Below are positions 1-9,091 of a stretch of 64,000 bases of DNA, in pieces. The DNA comes from Bacteroides zhangwenhongii (GTDB lineage Bacteria; Bacteroidota; Bacteroidia; Bacteroidales; Bacteroidaceae). The position numbers and the translations under genes are program-made. Below the pieces are notes generated by a model, which did not search any database, had not been told where the DNA came from, and was given only the letters and a program-made list of their open reading frames with translations. The DNA lies in NCBI RefSeq assembly GCF_009193325.2, contig NZ_CP059856.1:4464001-4528000 (forward strand). Reading direction: 5' to 3'. The stretch's first letter is position 1. Every line of letters begins with the position of its first letter.

Positions 1-232
1 ATTGCAAAGCTACGATTTTTTTCCAGACTTTACCACTTTTCCACTCAAAAAACAAAATCCGTATTGCTGTTAGTTCTAACGTACATTTGTTTGGCGATTT
101 GGATTGTGTTATTATAATGGCTGGCAGACCACCATTGAATTTAGTGTACTGATGATGAACATGGAAAACAGAGTGACCCGGCAGTGATTGGCGTATTGAT
201 AAAGTCAGGACGATATTGCAAGTTTGTTTTCC

Positions 233-680
233 CCTTCACCTTTTCGCTGCAACGCTTTATTTATCGGTGTTAGCGGGTGAAGGGTGGTATCTTCACCTAC
301 TTTTCAACGGTTCCTGTTGCAAATTGCTGCGTTCTCTTTCTTTTGAAATTATTAAAAGCATTTTATCTACTTTTATTAGCTAAGTTTTGTTTGTCTCTTG
401 GGCAAGCTTTGTATTCGCTACCCGTATCTTTTACTTATCACATATATGATAATATTTCATCATGTATGTGATAAGTAAGTGTCATTATTATGATAAGTAC
501 TTATCATAGCTGTGATAAATATAAAATGCGAAGAGGAAGGGCAAGTATCTGTAAAATATAATCGTGTTATATCCATATTGTTAAGAGGAAGCATGGGCGG
601 AACATTGAAGAAGTGGGTGAAAGAGTTGCCCTTCACCCGTTATAGCCTATGGGTAGGGCGTTGTAGCGAAAAGGTGAAGG
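233..680. repeat. Element bounded by about 80-bp imperfect inverted repeats
   Basis: The segment 233-312 reappears as its reverse complement at 601-680. The outermost 23 bases (233-255 against 658-680) differ at one position. The block 274-284 pairs perfectly with 629-639, and 292-312 pairs well with 601-621. The spacing between the matching blocks is the same in both arms (18 bases), so they are diverged copies of one sequence and not chance matches. About 290 bases lie between the arms and contain further palindromes but no credible gene. The layout suits a small non-autonomous (MITE-like) element or a remnant of one. No flanking target duplication was identified. Confidence 0.55.
431..508. 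repeat. Hairpin and adjacent perfect 20-bp palindrome
   Basis: Bases 431-450 pair with 459-478 (one mismatch in 20, eight-base loop). Ten bases further on, 489-508 is a perfect 20-base palindrome centred on GTAC. Both share the core TGATAAGTA. They sit in the middle of the larger inverted repeat 233-680 and may be protein-binding or recombination sites of that element. Confidence 0.6.
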
Positions 681-912
681 CTGCTGAGATTTACATTAAT
701 ATACATTGCTGCTAACCATTAACTTTAGTTCGATACCTAACCTGGCTGAGAAGTCTCGTCATAAATATGCAATGATTTATAAACGTTGCTGATCTGCCCA
801 CTTTAAGTTCTCCCGATAGGATGATAGCCGATGAATCTGATGTGGATCTTACTGTTATATAATGAGTGGTTTCTATCAATTCTTATATTTATGTGATTTT
901 TTTGCTTTTTAT

Positions 913-944
913 GTTGTTTCTTTCGTTAGTGTTTGTTATATTTG
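913..944 (+). promoter_or_regulatory. Candidate Bacteroides promoter for the nuclease operon
   Basis: TATATTTG at 937-944 fits the Bacteroides -7 consensus TAnnTTTG, and GTTG at 913-916, 20 bases upstream, is one base from the -33 TTTG. This would give a leader of about 145 bases before the ATG at 1096. A second -7-like box, TAAGTTTG at 1062-1069, is closer but lacks a -33 partner at normal spacing. Confidence 0.4.
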
Positions 945-1095
945 TTTTCGATTCTTCTGCATTTGGACAGGAGCTTAGAAAAGAGGGAAATAACGGATAA
1001 ATAAGGCGTATATGCTCCGTAGTTGTAATCTTAATGTAATATGGCGTTTTCCCTTTTGGGTTAAGTTTGAATAAAGATAACTTAAATAAAGACAG

Positions 1096-2694
1096 ATGAA
1101 AAAGAGTAATGTTTTGTGGGGCTTAGTGCTACTAATGGTTTTAGGCTCTTGTGAGAAAGAAAGTTTGCCACAGGCGGAAAGCGTGAAATCGCAACAGGTA
1201 CGTTTCTTCTCGGTGGTGGAAGATGAAGCATTAACCCGTGCTGGAGGTTCTTCATGGGCAGCGGGAGATCATATCGGTATTTATATGAAAAAGGAAAGTA
1301 TGGATTTGAATCCCGATGCGATAGTGAATGGAGCTGACAATATCTCTTTTGTAACTGCCAAGAATGATGGCTATTTTCGCCCTGCTAGTGGAACGTTAGA
1401 ATATCCGACAGACGGGAGTGCTGTGGATTTTATTGCTTATTATCCCTATCAAAGTACAATAAATTCCTATATATATAAGGTAGACGTGACTAATCAGGCC
1501 AAGCCGGAGAACATTGACTTACTTTATGCAGACAACTTGACGGGACGTACGGCTGATTCTCCTACGGGTAATCTCCAATTCTATCATAAATTGTCGAGTT
1601 TGGTGATGAACATCAGCAGCTCGGATGGTACGGACTTCTCGGGACTCACTGCCTCCATATCGGGTGTGAAAACAAAGGCTGATTTTAATCTGACCAATGG
1701 GCAGCTGACTGTAGATGAAGCTTCTGTCGGTACAATAGCTATGCGTCGTGCAGGAAATGCAGCGGAAGCTATACTGTTACCGGTTGCCACAACTTCCGGC
1801 ATTGAAATAACACTGAGACTAGGCGGTAAAACGCATAAATTTGCATTGCCTACTACTATTAAGTCGCTGGATAGCGGAAAAAAATATGTCTTTGCTGTTA
1901 CAGTGAAGGGGGGAGGTTCGCCAATCGTTCCTGATGAAGCGACCGGTTATGCTAAGTGGAGAGAAACGCCAGTCATTACGAAGACTATGATGGATAAGGC
2001 GAATGTTCATTATCTTAATCATTATATGCCCGATAAGCCCACAGCCAGAAATTATTCTTTGCTTTATGATTCAGATTTGCGAATGGCTTATTGGGTAGCA
2101 TATCCAATCTATAACGGATGTGTAGGGACTTTCCAAAGACAGGATAATTGGATACCCGATCCGGAACTTTCGTCTTCATTGCAAGCTAATTTTAAGAAGG
2201 CTGGAGATATGTATAGTAGAGACTATAATAGAGGACATCAGATTCCGAGCAAAGATAGAACCGGCAATGGAGCGATGAATGCGACAACTTTCTATTATAC
2301 CAATGCTACCCCACAAAATAAAGATATGAATGGAGATATTTGGGGAGATTTGGAAGCTGCCGTTCGCGGGTGGGGAAGCAATGTAGACACTGTTTTTGTG
2401 GTGACGGGGGCTATGGCTAGAAATACAGAAAGTGAAGCTGTTGAATATGAAGTGGATGCTGCTGGAAATGATGTGGCTGTCCCCAAATACTATTACAAAG
2501 CGATAGCACGTAAATTAGGTGGCGTTTTTTATACTATTGCGTTTAAAATACCAAATGATGGAACTGTATCCAAAGAAAATTATATGAATTATGCAAGGTC
2601 TGTGAGCACTTTAGAAAAAGAAACAGGTTTTACCTTCTTTCCGTCTATTTCGGCAGACATTAAGGCTACACTGAATACGAGCCAATGGAGATAA
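1096..2694 (+). CDS. Lipoprotein DNA/RNA non-specific endonuclease with fimbrillin-like N-terminal domain
   Basis: This 532-residue protein starts with a lipoprotein signal peptide ending in the lipobox LGSC. Residues about 35-270 resemble the fimbrillin-like domain of the next gene (shared AYYPY, DLLYA/S and HKLS motifs). Residues about 290-532 are a DNA/RNA non-specific (NUC1-type) nuclease: YNRGHQIPSKDR carries the catalytic RGH motif, and TNATPQN supplies the metal-binding Asn region. Expected role: an outer-surface nuclease cutting extracellular DNA or RNA. It is the first gene of a five-gene operon that also holds a TonB-dependent receptor and a second secreted nuclease, which supports nucleic acid scavenging. 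The nuclease call is firm; the adhesin-like role of the front half is inferred. Confidence 0.85.
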   Translation: MKKSNVLWGLVLLMVLGSCEKESLPQAESVKSQQVRFFSVVEDEALTRAGGSSWAAGDHIGIYMKKESMDLNPDAIVNGADNISFVTAKNDGYFRPASGTLEYPTDGSAVDFIAYYPYQSTINSYIYKVDVTNQAKPENIDLLYADNLTGRTADSPTGNLQFYHKLSSLVMNISSSDGTDFSGLTASISGVKTKADFNLTNGQLTVDEASVGTIAMRRAGNAAEAILLPVATTSGIEITLRLGGKTHKFALPTTIKSLDSGKKYVFAVTVKGGGSPIVPDEATGYAKWRETPVITKTMMDKANVHYLNHYMPDKPTARNYSLLYDSDLRMAYWVAYPIYNGCVGTFQRQDNWIPDPELSSSLQANFKKAGDMYSRDYNRGHQIPSKDRTGNGAMNATTFYYTNATPQNKDMNGDIWGDLEAAVRGWGSNVDTVFVVTGAMARNTESEAVEYEVDAAGNDVAVPKYYYKAIARKLGGVFYTIAFKIPNDGTVSKENYMNYARSVSTLEKETGFTFFPSISADIKATLNTSQWR

Positions 2695-2740
2695 CAACAA
2701 AAGTTTAGACCTATATACGTTTAACTAATTATTGATGATT

Positions 2741-4696
2741 ATGAAGCTAACTAATCTTTTATGTATGGGCGCATTATCAGCCCTTGTTTTCACAGCCTGT
2801 GTGGACAATGATGATAAAAGTGTATGGAATGACGGAAGTCAGCCTATTAGTTTTAATGCCTCTATTCAGGGGATGACGAGGGCCGTGGAAAACAAATGGA
2901 CGGTAGGCGACAAAGTGGGAATTTTCATGAAGGCTGCCGGAGGTGACTTGAATGCGGCGTTGGCTGCCAACAAATTGCATACTACTGATGCGAATGGAAT
3001 ATTGACTGCTGGTAATGCGGAAAGTGCGTTGTATTACCCTTCCGATGGAAGTACAGTGGATTTTGTGGCTTACTATCCGTATGCTGCTTCGCTGACTGGT
3101 AATCTATATAAGGTGAACGTGACGGACCAGACCAAACCGGCGGATATCGACCTGCTTTACTCTAACAATGCTACGGGCTTTGCCAAAGGTACGACTAATA
3201 ATCCGCAATTGCAGTTTGCACACAAGTTGAGTCAAATTGTATTTAACATCACAAAAGACGCTACGGTTCCTTCGCTTGACGGACTAACTATTACTTTCAA
3301 GGGGTTGAATACGACTGCCGATTTTGCTTTGGCAGACGGAACATTGACAAATGAAGCAGCTCCTACTGATATCAGGGCTTTGGTGAACGGAGCAGAAGCC
3401 AGCGCAATTATGATTCCTGCTGCTGCGTTGACAGGCGTGAAGGTGGTGTTTGTACTGAATGGCAAGACGTTTGAAGCTGACTATCCACAGACTGAATTGG
3501 TGGGTGGTAGCAAATATACGCACAATGTGAAGCTGAGTGACCAAAATGGTCAGCCGGTCATTACGATGGATGCGGCTACTATTTCACCTTGGAATGAAGT
3601 GACTGGCGGTGACATCAATGTGGACTTTGGTGAGGGTTCGGATACTCCGGAACCGTCAGAGGTAGTACTACTTGATGAATCGTTCAATGCAGGTCAGGGA
3701 GCATTTACTATTAACAATAAGGCTTTGGGCGGAATGAATTTTGTTTGGGCACATAATGCATATCAAAATGTAGGCTATATGAAAGCTTCCGGTTTTTATA
3801 ATAATACAAGTAATGCTTGCGAAAGTTGGTTGATTTCACCTGTTGTTGATTTGAGTAAAGCTACTAAAGCTACTTTGACATTTATGCATTGTGATAATTA
3901 TAGCAAGGTTGATTTGACACAGCGTCAAGGGGTACTTACTTTATGGGCTACAGAAGCTGCTGCTGAACAATGGGAGCAGTTGACAATTCCTGCTTATGGA
4001 ACTGGTGCTGATTATAATTATGTAGCTTCTGGTGATATTGATTTATCTAAATATGCAGGAAAGTCAATTAAGTTTGCTTTTAAGTATGTTTGTAATGGAA
4101 CATTTTCTGCAACTTGGCAGATTCAGAATGTGAAAGTGGTGGCCGATGGTGGCGAAGGTGGTAATGTAGACCCGAATCCTGATCCGACTCCGGAACCAGG
4201 AAAAGAAGAGGTAATCTTTTTGGAGACATGCGGAGACGCTAAACCTTTAGGCTCAACTAAGTCCAAAATTAATGATTATACTGGTTGGGATAATCCGAAC
4301 TTGACTTTTAATGACCGTTTTGCCGGTCAATATCAAAACGGAGATGTCAGAGCAACTGCTACTACAACCAATAATGTATGGTTCCCGGCTTATACCACTA
4401 CCATAGAAAAACCAGCTGCGTTGAGAATCTCCGGTTTCAACGTGACTAATTATACCAATCTTAAGTTAAGCTATTCTATTGCTGCAAATAATACTTCTAA
4501 TCAGAATATCATTAAAGTGGATTGTGGCGGTACGATGATGACAGTGCCCGATGTAGCCATAACTACCGGAAACAAATATCAGACAGTAGAATTGAATGTA
4601 CCCGATGGAATTTCTTATATTGAATTTATTTCGGATGCAGCTAATACGGTGGGCTTCCGTATTGACAGTATAAAACTGCTAGGTACAGGTAAATAA
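2741..4696 (+). CDS. Fimbrillin-like lipoprotein with C-terminal adhesion-type beta domains
   Basis: The best start is the ATG at 2741, which gives a compact lipoprotein signal with lipobox FTAC; an ATG at 2735 is also possible. Residues about 25-270 form a fimbrillin-like domain paralogous to the N-terminal half of the preceding nuclease. Residues about 310-470 look like a choice-of-anchor/jelly-roll domain (LLDESFN start, ESWLISP motif), followed by a Pro- and acid-rich linker and a second beta-sandwich of similar form to the end of the DUF5689 protein at 7651. No catalytic motif is visible. It is probably a surface lipoprotein that binds substrate for the neighbouring receptor, in the position a SusD protein occupies in glycan loci. 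Function is inferred from context only. Confidence 0.75.
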   Translation: MKLTNLLCMGALSALVFTACVDNDDKSVWNDGSQPISFNASIQGMTRAVENKWTVGDKVGIFMKAAGGDLNAALAANKLHTTDANGILTAGNAESALYYPSDGSTVDFVAYYPYAASLTGNLYKVNVTDQTKPADIDLLYSNNATGFAKGTTNNPQLQFAHKLSQIVFNITKDATVPSLDGLTITFKGLNTTADFALADGTLTNEAAPTDIRALVNGAEASAIMIPAAALTGVKVVFVLNGKTFEADYPQTELVGGSKYTHNVKLSDQNGQPVITMDAATISPWNEVTGGDINVDFGEGSDTPEPSEVVLLDESFNAGQGAFTINNKALGGMNFVWAHNAYQNVGYMKASGFYNNTSNACESWLISPVVDLSKATKATLTFMHCDNYSKVDLTQRQGVLTLWATEAAAEQWEQLTIPAYGTGADYNYVASGDIDLSKYAGKSIKFAFKYVCNGTFSATWQIQNVKVVADGGEGGNVDPNPDPTPEPGKEEVIFLETCGDAKPLGSTKSKINDYTGWDNPNLTFNDRFAGQYQNGDVRATATTTNNVWFPAYTTTIEKPAALRISGFNVTNYTNLKLSYSIAANNTSNQNIIKVDCGGTMMTVPDVAITTGNKYQTVELNVPDGISYIEFISDAANTVGFRIDSIKLLGTGK

Positions 4697-4854
4697 ATCT
4701 TAAATTTATCGGAGGGCGTGCTAATGGATGTGTTTTAAATCCTGTCGGTACACCCTCTTTTATTCATACATAAAGAGAGTGATGATATAAGCGTAAATGG
4801 CTCTGAATGAAAATAGCGGCTTTATCTCTCTGCAAACAAATTAATAGTTCATAT

Positions 4855-7605
4855 ATGAAACAAACTTTAGTGCTTTTACTGGCACTTCTTTTCCCCTCCT
4901 TTCTTTTTGCCCAGCGAACAGGCACAGGGATAAAAGGTTGCGTGATTGGTGCGGATAGTAAGCGTCCCGTTCCCGGAGTTATTGTCACTCTAAACGGGGA
5001 GAATCGTCAAACACGAACTGATGTGAAAGGAGCTTTTTTCTTTGATGAAGTGTCACCAGGGAAAGATGTGCTAATCTTCAATTCTGTAGGCATCACTCCA
5101 AAAAACATATTGGCGGAAGTGACCGAAGGCATGGTGACCGATCTTGGCAACATTGAGGTGGTGGAACTGACCATCACTGATAATCTTTCATTGATTGGAG
5201 TGCTCGACGAGGCATCGGTGGACGATGATGTAGAGAGCGGTTCGCAGGAAATTAGTTCGAAAGTCATACTTTCTAATGATGTCTATCTGAATAAGGCTTC
5301 TTATCAGTTATCCCCTATGCGTTTTCGTGTCAGAGGATACGAGAACATCTACGAGCAAAGATATATCAATGGAGTTAATTTCAACGACCAGTTGAGAGGT
5401 GTTTTCAACTATTCATCCATAGGAGCGTTGAACGATATGACTCGCAATGGCGATGTGGTGAATTATAATCGTCCTTCCGCTTTCACCTATGGTTCTATCG
5501 GAGGTACGGAAAATATTAATATGCGTGCTTCTTCAATCTCTCCCGGCACGAAGGCTACACTTTCCTATGCCAACCGAAATTATTATTTGCGGGCAATGGT
5601 AACTCACTCTACGGGCTTGCTTGACAACGGGTGGGCTTTTGCCGCTTCTGTGGGCGGACGATACTCGCATGAAGGAGCCGTAGACGGAACGTTTTATCGC
5701 AATTTTTCTTATGCCCTCTCTGCTGAAAAACAATGGAAAGATGGGGAACATAGTTTCTCTATCGTTACTTTCGGCTCTCCCGTGCAACGTGGTCAGCAGA
5801 GTGCCACCTACCAACAGGCGTGTGAGTTGGTGGACAACTACCAATACAATCCGAACTGGGGTTACCAGAACGGAAAGAAAAGAAATGCGAAAGTCGTAAT
5901 GGCTTTCGACCCTACACTGGTGCTTTCGCACGTATGGAAGATTGATGACGAGTCTTCACTCGTCACGGGATTGGGGGTACACTACGGACGCTATGGTAAC
6001 ACGGCGTTGAACTGGTACAATGCTTCTGACCCTCGTCCGGATTATTACCGTAAACTTCCGTTTGCTAAAGAAATTATGGTATCTACCGAAGCAGCAGAAG
6101 ATGTAGAACTGTTATGGCGACGTAATAATACAAGTGTCACACAGGTCAATTGGGATGAAATGTACCTTGCTAATTACGCACAGCCTGATGGAAGAGCGCA
6201 ATATATGGTGGAAGAACGTCGCAGCGACTTGTTTGAGACAACCTTAAACTCCACTTTCAATACGAAATTGGGTGAACATAATTGGCTGACAGCAGGTGCA
6301 GAACTGCGCCACACTCTCTCACGCCAGTTCAAGACGGTAGACGACTTATTGGGTGCATCGTATGTGATGGACTATGACAAGTATGCCGAGCGAGACATTT
6401 ACGACAATCTTGACAGTAAGCAGAACGACTTGAACCGCCCCGATCGTAAAGTGTATGAAGGAGGTATCTTCGGCTATAACTTCAACTTGAACATCTTCAA
6501 AGCGAATGCGTGGATAATGAATCAGCACAAGTATGCTAAAGTAGACTTCTATTATGGAGCGAAAGTCAGCTATACAAGCTTCTATCGTGATGGTAAGATG
6601 AAGAACGGGCGCTACCCGGAGAATTCTTACGGCAAGGGACGAACACATTCGTTTGTAGATATGGCAATGAAAGCCGGATTGACGTATAAGTTCAACGGTC
6701 GTCATTTCTTGACCGCCAATGTAAGTTATGGTACGGAAGCTCCGTTGGCTAACAACGCTTACCTTTCTCCTCGTATTTCTGATTTTACTTCCGAAGATGT
6801 GGAAAATGGGCAGGAATTAAAGAGCGGAAGAGTATTTTCTGCCGATGTCAATTATATTTTCTCATTGCCGTCATTCACGGGACGTGTTTCTCTCTATCAG
6901 ACCAACTTCTATGATCAAATGGAGCGTAGTAGTTATTTTAACGGAACCAACTTTTTCAATCACGTGCTTTATGGTGTGGACCGTATACATCGTGGTATTG
7001 AATTGGGGGCCACTTATAAGTTGGATGATCACTGGAGCTTTGATTTAGCAGGTACTATTTCGGAATACTATTATAACAACAATCCAATGGCTGTGGAAAA
7101 CTACGAGGCTACACAGGGTGATAAGACTTCGAGAGTATATATGAAGAACTTATATGTATCCGGCACGCCACAGTTTGCCGGTACGTTTGGAGTGCGCTAT
7201 TTCATTGACTACTGGTTCTTGGGCGCTAATCTTAATGCTTTTGGACGTAACTATATTGATGTGGCACCAGCTCGTCGCATGGAAGGTGTGTATGACTCGG
7301 TGGATCCTACGATTCCGGAGCAATGGAATACTTATCAGACAATGACCACACAGGAACGCATCGGGAGTGCTTGCACGCTTGACCTTTCAGTAGGTAAGAT
7401 CTTCTATCTGCGTAATCGGCAGTCTATTAACTTCAACCTCTCGGTCAATAACGTGCTCAATAAGCGTGATATTCGTACGGGAGGATACGAACAGGCACGT
7501 GTGTTTGGTTCCGATGGAACTTTGGTGAACCCGTTGTTGTTCCCTAATAAATATTATTATATGCAGGGTATCAACTGTTTTGCGAACATCAGCTACCGTT
7601 TTTAA
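4855..7605 (+). CDS. TonB-dependent outer-membrane receptor with carboxypeptidase-regulatory-like N-terminal domain
   Basis: The start at 4855 is preferred over an in-frame ATG at 4807 because it begins directly with a signal peptide (MKQTLVLLLAL, cleavage after FAQ). About 916 residues: a CarboxypepD_reg-like domain (residues about 20-95), a plug region, then a long beta-barrel rich in aromatic strand ends, finishing with the C-terminal SYRF that outer-membrane proteins need for insertion. It should import a substrate using TonB/ExbBD energy. There is no SusD partner. With nucleases on both sides, nucleotides, oligonucleotides or a nucleic acid product are the likely cargo (inference). Confidence 0.8.
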   Translation: MKQTLVLLLALLFPSFLFAQRTGTGIKGCVIGADSKRPVPGVIVTLNGENRQTRTDVKGAFFFDEVSPGKDVLIFNSVGITPKNILAEVTEGMVTDLGNIEVVELTITDNLSLIGVLDEASVDDDVESGSQEISSKVILSNDVYLNKASYQLSPMRFRVRGYENIYEQRYINGVNFNDQLRGVFNYSSIGALNDMTRNGDVVNYNRPSAFTYGSIGGTENINMRASSISPGTKATLSYANRNYYLRAMVTHSTGLLDNGWAFAASVGGRYSHEGAVDGTFYRNFSYALSAEKQWKDGEHSFSIVTFGSPVQRGQQSATYQQACELVDNYQYNPNWGYQNGKKRNAKVVMAFDPTLVLSHVWKIDDESSLVTGLGVHYGRYGNTALNWYNASDPRPDYYRKLPFAKEIMVSTEAAEDVELLWRRNNTSVTQVNWDEMYLANYAQPDGRAQYMVEERRSDLFETTLNSTFNTKLGEHNWLTAGAELRHTLSRQFKTVDDLLGASYVMDYDKYAERDIYDNLDSKQNDLNRPDRKVYEGGIFGYNFNLNIFKANAWIMNQHKYAKVDFYYGAKVSYTSFYRDGKMKNGRYPENSYGKGRTHSFVDMAMKAGLTYKFNGRHFLTANVSYGTEAPLANNAYLSPRISDFTSEDVENGQELKSGRVFSADVNYIFSLPSFTGRVSLYQTNFYDQMERSSYFNGTNFFNHVLYGVDRIHRGIELGATYKLDDHWSFDLAGTISEYYYNNNPMAVENYEATQGDKTSRVYMKNLYVSGTPQFAGTFGVRYFIDYWFLGANLNAFGRNYIDVAPARRMEGVYDSVDPTIPEQWNTYQTMTTQERIGSACTLDLSVGKIFYLRNRQSINFNLSVNNVLNKRDIRTGGYEQARVFGSDGTLVNPLLFPNKYYYMQGINCFANISYRF

Positions 7606-7650
7606 ACTAAACGGAGCAAAAAGAGTATAACGATTTAAATAGAAACAAAT

Positions 7651-9048
7651 ATGAAAATGACTCAGAAAATATTCTCCTTTTTAGTGTTGGCTGCCGCAGT
7701 GTTGACCGGTTGTGAACGCGATTATGATGCTCCTCCATTGGATGAGCCCGTTTATACCGGAGCACCGGCGAACATTACAATTGCTGATCTGAAAGCGAAC
7801 AGCAAAAACGCTACGCAAGATAAGCCGGAAACAATTAATAACGATTGGATATTACGTGCGTATATATCTGGAAACGATGAGTCTGGCAATATTTACAAAC
7901 AGGTTATCGTACAGGATGAAACAGGAGCTATACCAATACAAGTGGACGAAAGTAATGTCAGCAATTTCTATCGTCGTGGGCAGGAAGTATTTGTTAATCT
8001 GAAAGGATTGTGTGTGTCTGTGTATGGCGAGCAGCAGCAATTGGGCGATCCGAATGGTGGTAGCGCGTATCGTTTGACTATGACCGATTTTAAGGAACGT
8101 GTACAGAAGAACGGGTGGCCGTCTGCAGATAATGTGAAACCGGAAGTGATAACGGATATTAGTACGGTGAATCTAGATGTGGACCGCATGACGTACCGCT
8201 TGGTGCAATTGGAAGGTGTTCATTTCGAAAATGGTGGCAAGAATACATTTGCCAAAGTAGAAACAAAAGAGTATGGAGAGGAAAATCTGAAAGATGCTCA
8301 TGGTAACGTGATTATGGTGCGTACAAGTAGTTATGCTTCTTTTGCGGCAGAAAAACTGCCGGTTGGAACAGGAACTGTGGTGGGTATTCTCGGACGTTTT
8401 AAAGGCACGTGGCAGATTTCCATTCCTGCCCGTTCAGACGTGTTCGGCTTTGATGGAATTGATCCGGAGGAAGGCGGTGGCGAAGGTGGAGAAACCGGTG
8501 AAACGATATTGTTCAAGGAAACGTTTAAGTCACCTGATAAAATTAATGGTAAATGGGTATCAGTAACCGAATGGTGGAACGCTGCGGCTTCCAATACATT
8601 TGATAATCCTAATTCCATGTTCGATGGTGATTTGGATGAGTTGAGTGCACGTTCTAATAGCGGTGATGGCAATATATGGTTTCAAGGTAGTACTGTAAAA
8701 CTTATCATCAAGAATATTGTGATAAGTGGAGCTACAACGGCTACTTTGATCTATAATGTGGGAGCGAATGTGTATGATGCGGGTACTACTCAGGACCTAG
8801 CTGCTTTGAAAGTGAAATGCAATGGGGTGGAATTGTCTGTTCCCTCCAAAGTTGTGTCGCAATCTAATGGAGAGGCGAACAAACCGTTTGAACTGAAAAT
8901 AGAGAATGTGTCTGTTAGCGCTTCGACAGAACTAGAGTTCTCTTCATCAGTACAGAATACAGTAGGTTTACGTCTGTTTGATGTGAAATTAGTAGTTCCC
9001 GGAAGTGGTGGAGGCGGTGATACTATCAAGCCGGAGCCAACTAAGTAA
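7651..9048 (+). CDS. DUF5689-containing lipoprotein
   Basis: This 465-residue lipoprotein (lipobox LTGC) is followed by a DUF5689 domain at residues about 35-275, beginning ITIADLKA and containing VIVQDETGAIPIQV, a pattern typical of OB-fold-like domains. After a Gly/Glu linker (GGGEGGETGET), residues about 285-460 form a beta-sandwich like that at the end of the 2741 protein (FKETF start, TVGLRLFDVK end). DUF5689 domains commonly accompany secreted nucleases in Bacteroidetes, and the OB-like fold suits nucleic acid binding. It lies 45 bases after the receptor and 43 before the nuclease, so it is cotranscribed. No enzymatic motif is visible. Confidence 0.75.
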   Translation: MKMTQKIFSFLVLAAAVLTGCERDYDAPPLDEPVYTGAPANITIADLKANSKNATQDKPETINNDWILRAYISGNDESGNIYKQVIVQDETGAIPIQVDESNVSNFYRRGQEVFVNLKGLCVSVYGEQQQLGDPNGGSAYRLTMTDFKERVQKNGWPSADNVKPEVITDISTVNLDVDRMTYRLVQLEGVHFENGGKNTFAKVETKEYGEENLKDAHGNVIMVRTSSYASFAAEKLPVGTGTVVGILGRFKGTWQISIPARSDVFGFDGIDPEEGGGEGGETGETILFKETFKSPDKINGKWVSVTEWWNAAASNTFDNPNSMFDGDLDELSARSNSGDGNIWFQGSTVKLIIKNIVISGATTATLIYNVGANVYDAGTTQDLAALKVKCNGVELSVPSKVVSQSNGEANKPFELKIENVSVSASTELEFSSSVQNTVGLRLFDVKLVVPGSGGGGDTIKPEPTK

Positions 9049-9091
9049 AGTTGGAAACAAAGAGTTTAGATTCCAATAATTACAATAGCTA

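Larger units (their letters stand above)
1..1095. other. Gene-free region upstream of the nuclease operon
   Basis: No convincing protein gene is visible. Two short open frames (277-471 and 512-715) have no recognisable features and overlap the repeat structures described separately. The region holds a long interrupted inverted repeat (233-680), an inner hairpin and a perfect palindrome (431-508), and a promoter-like pair near 913-944. I see nothing identifiable in 1-232. Confidence 0.6.

Noticed and set aside
277-715. Two short open frames (64 and 67 codons)
   Set aside because: They overlap the inverted-repeat element, lack recognisable starts or motifs, and have atypical composition.
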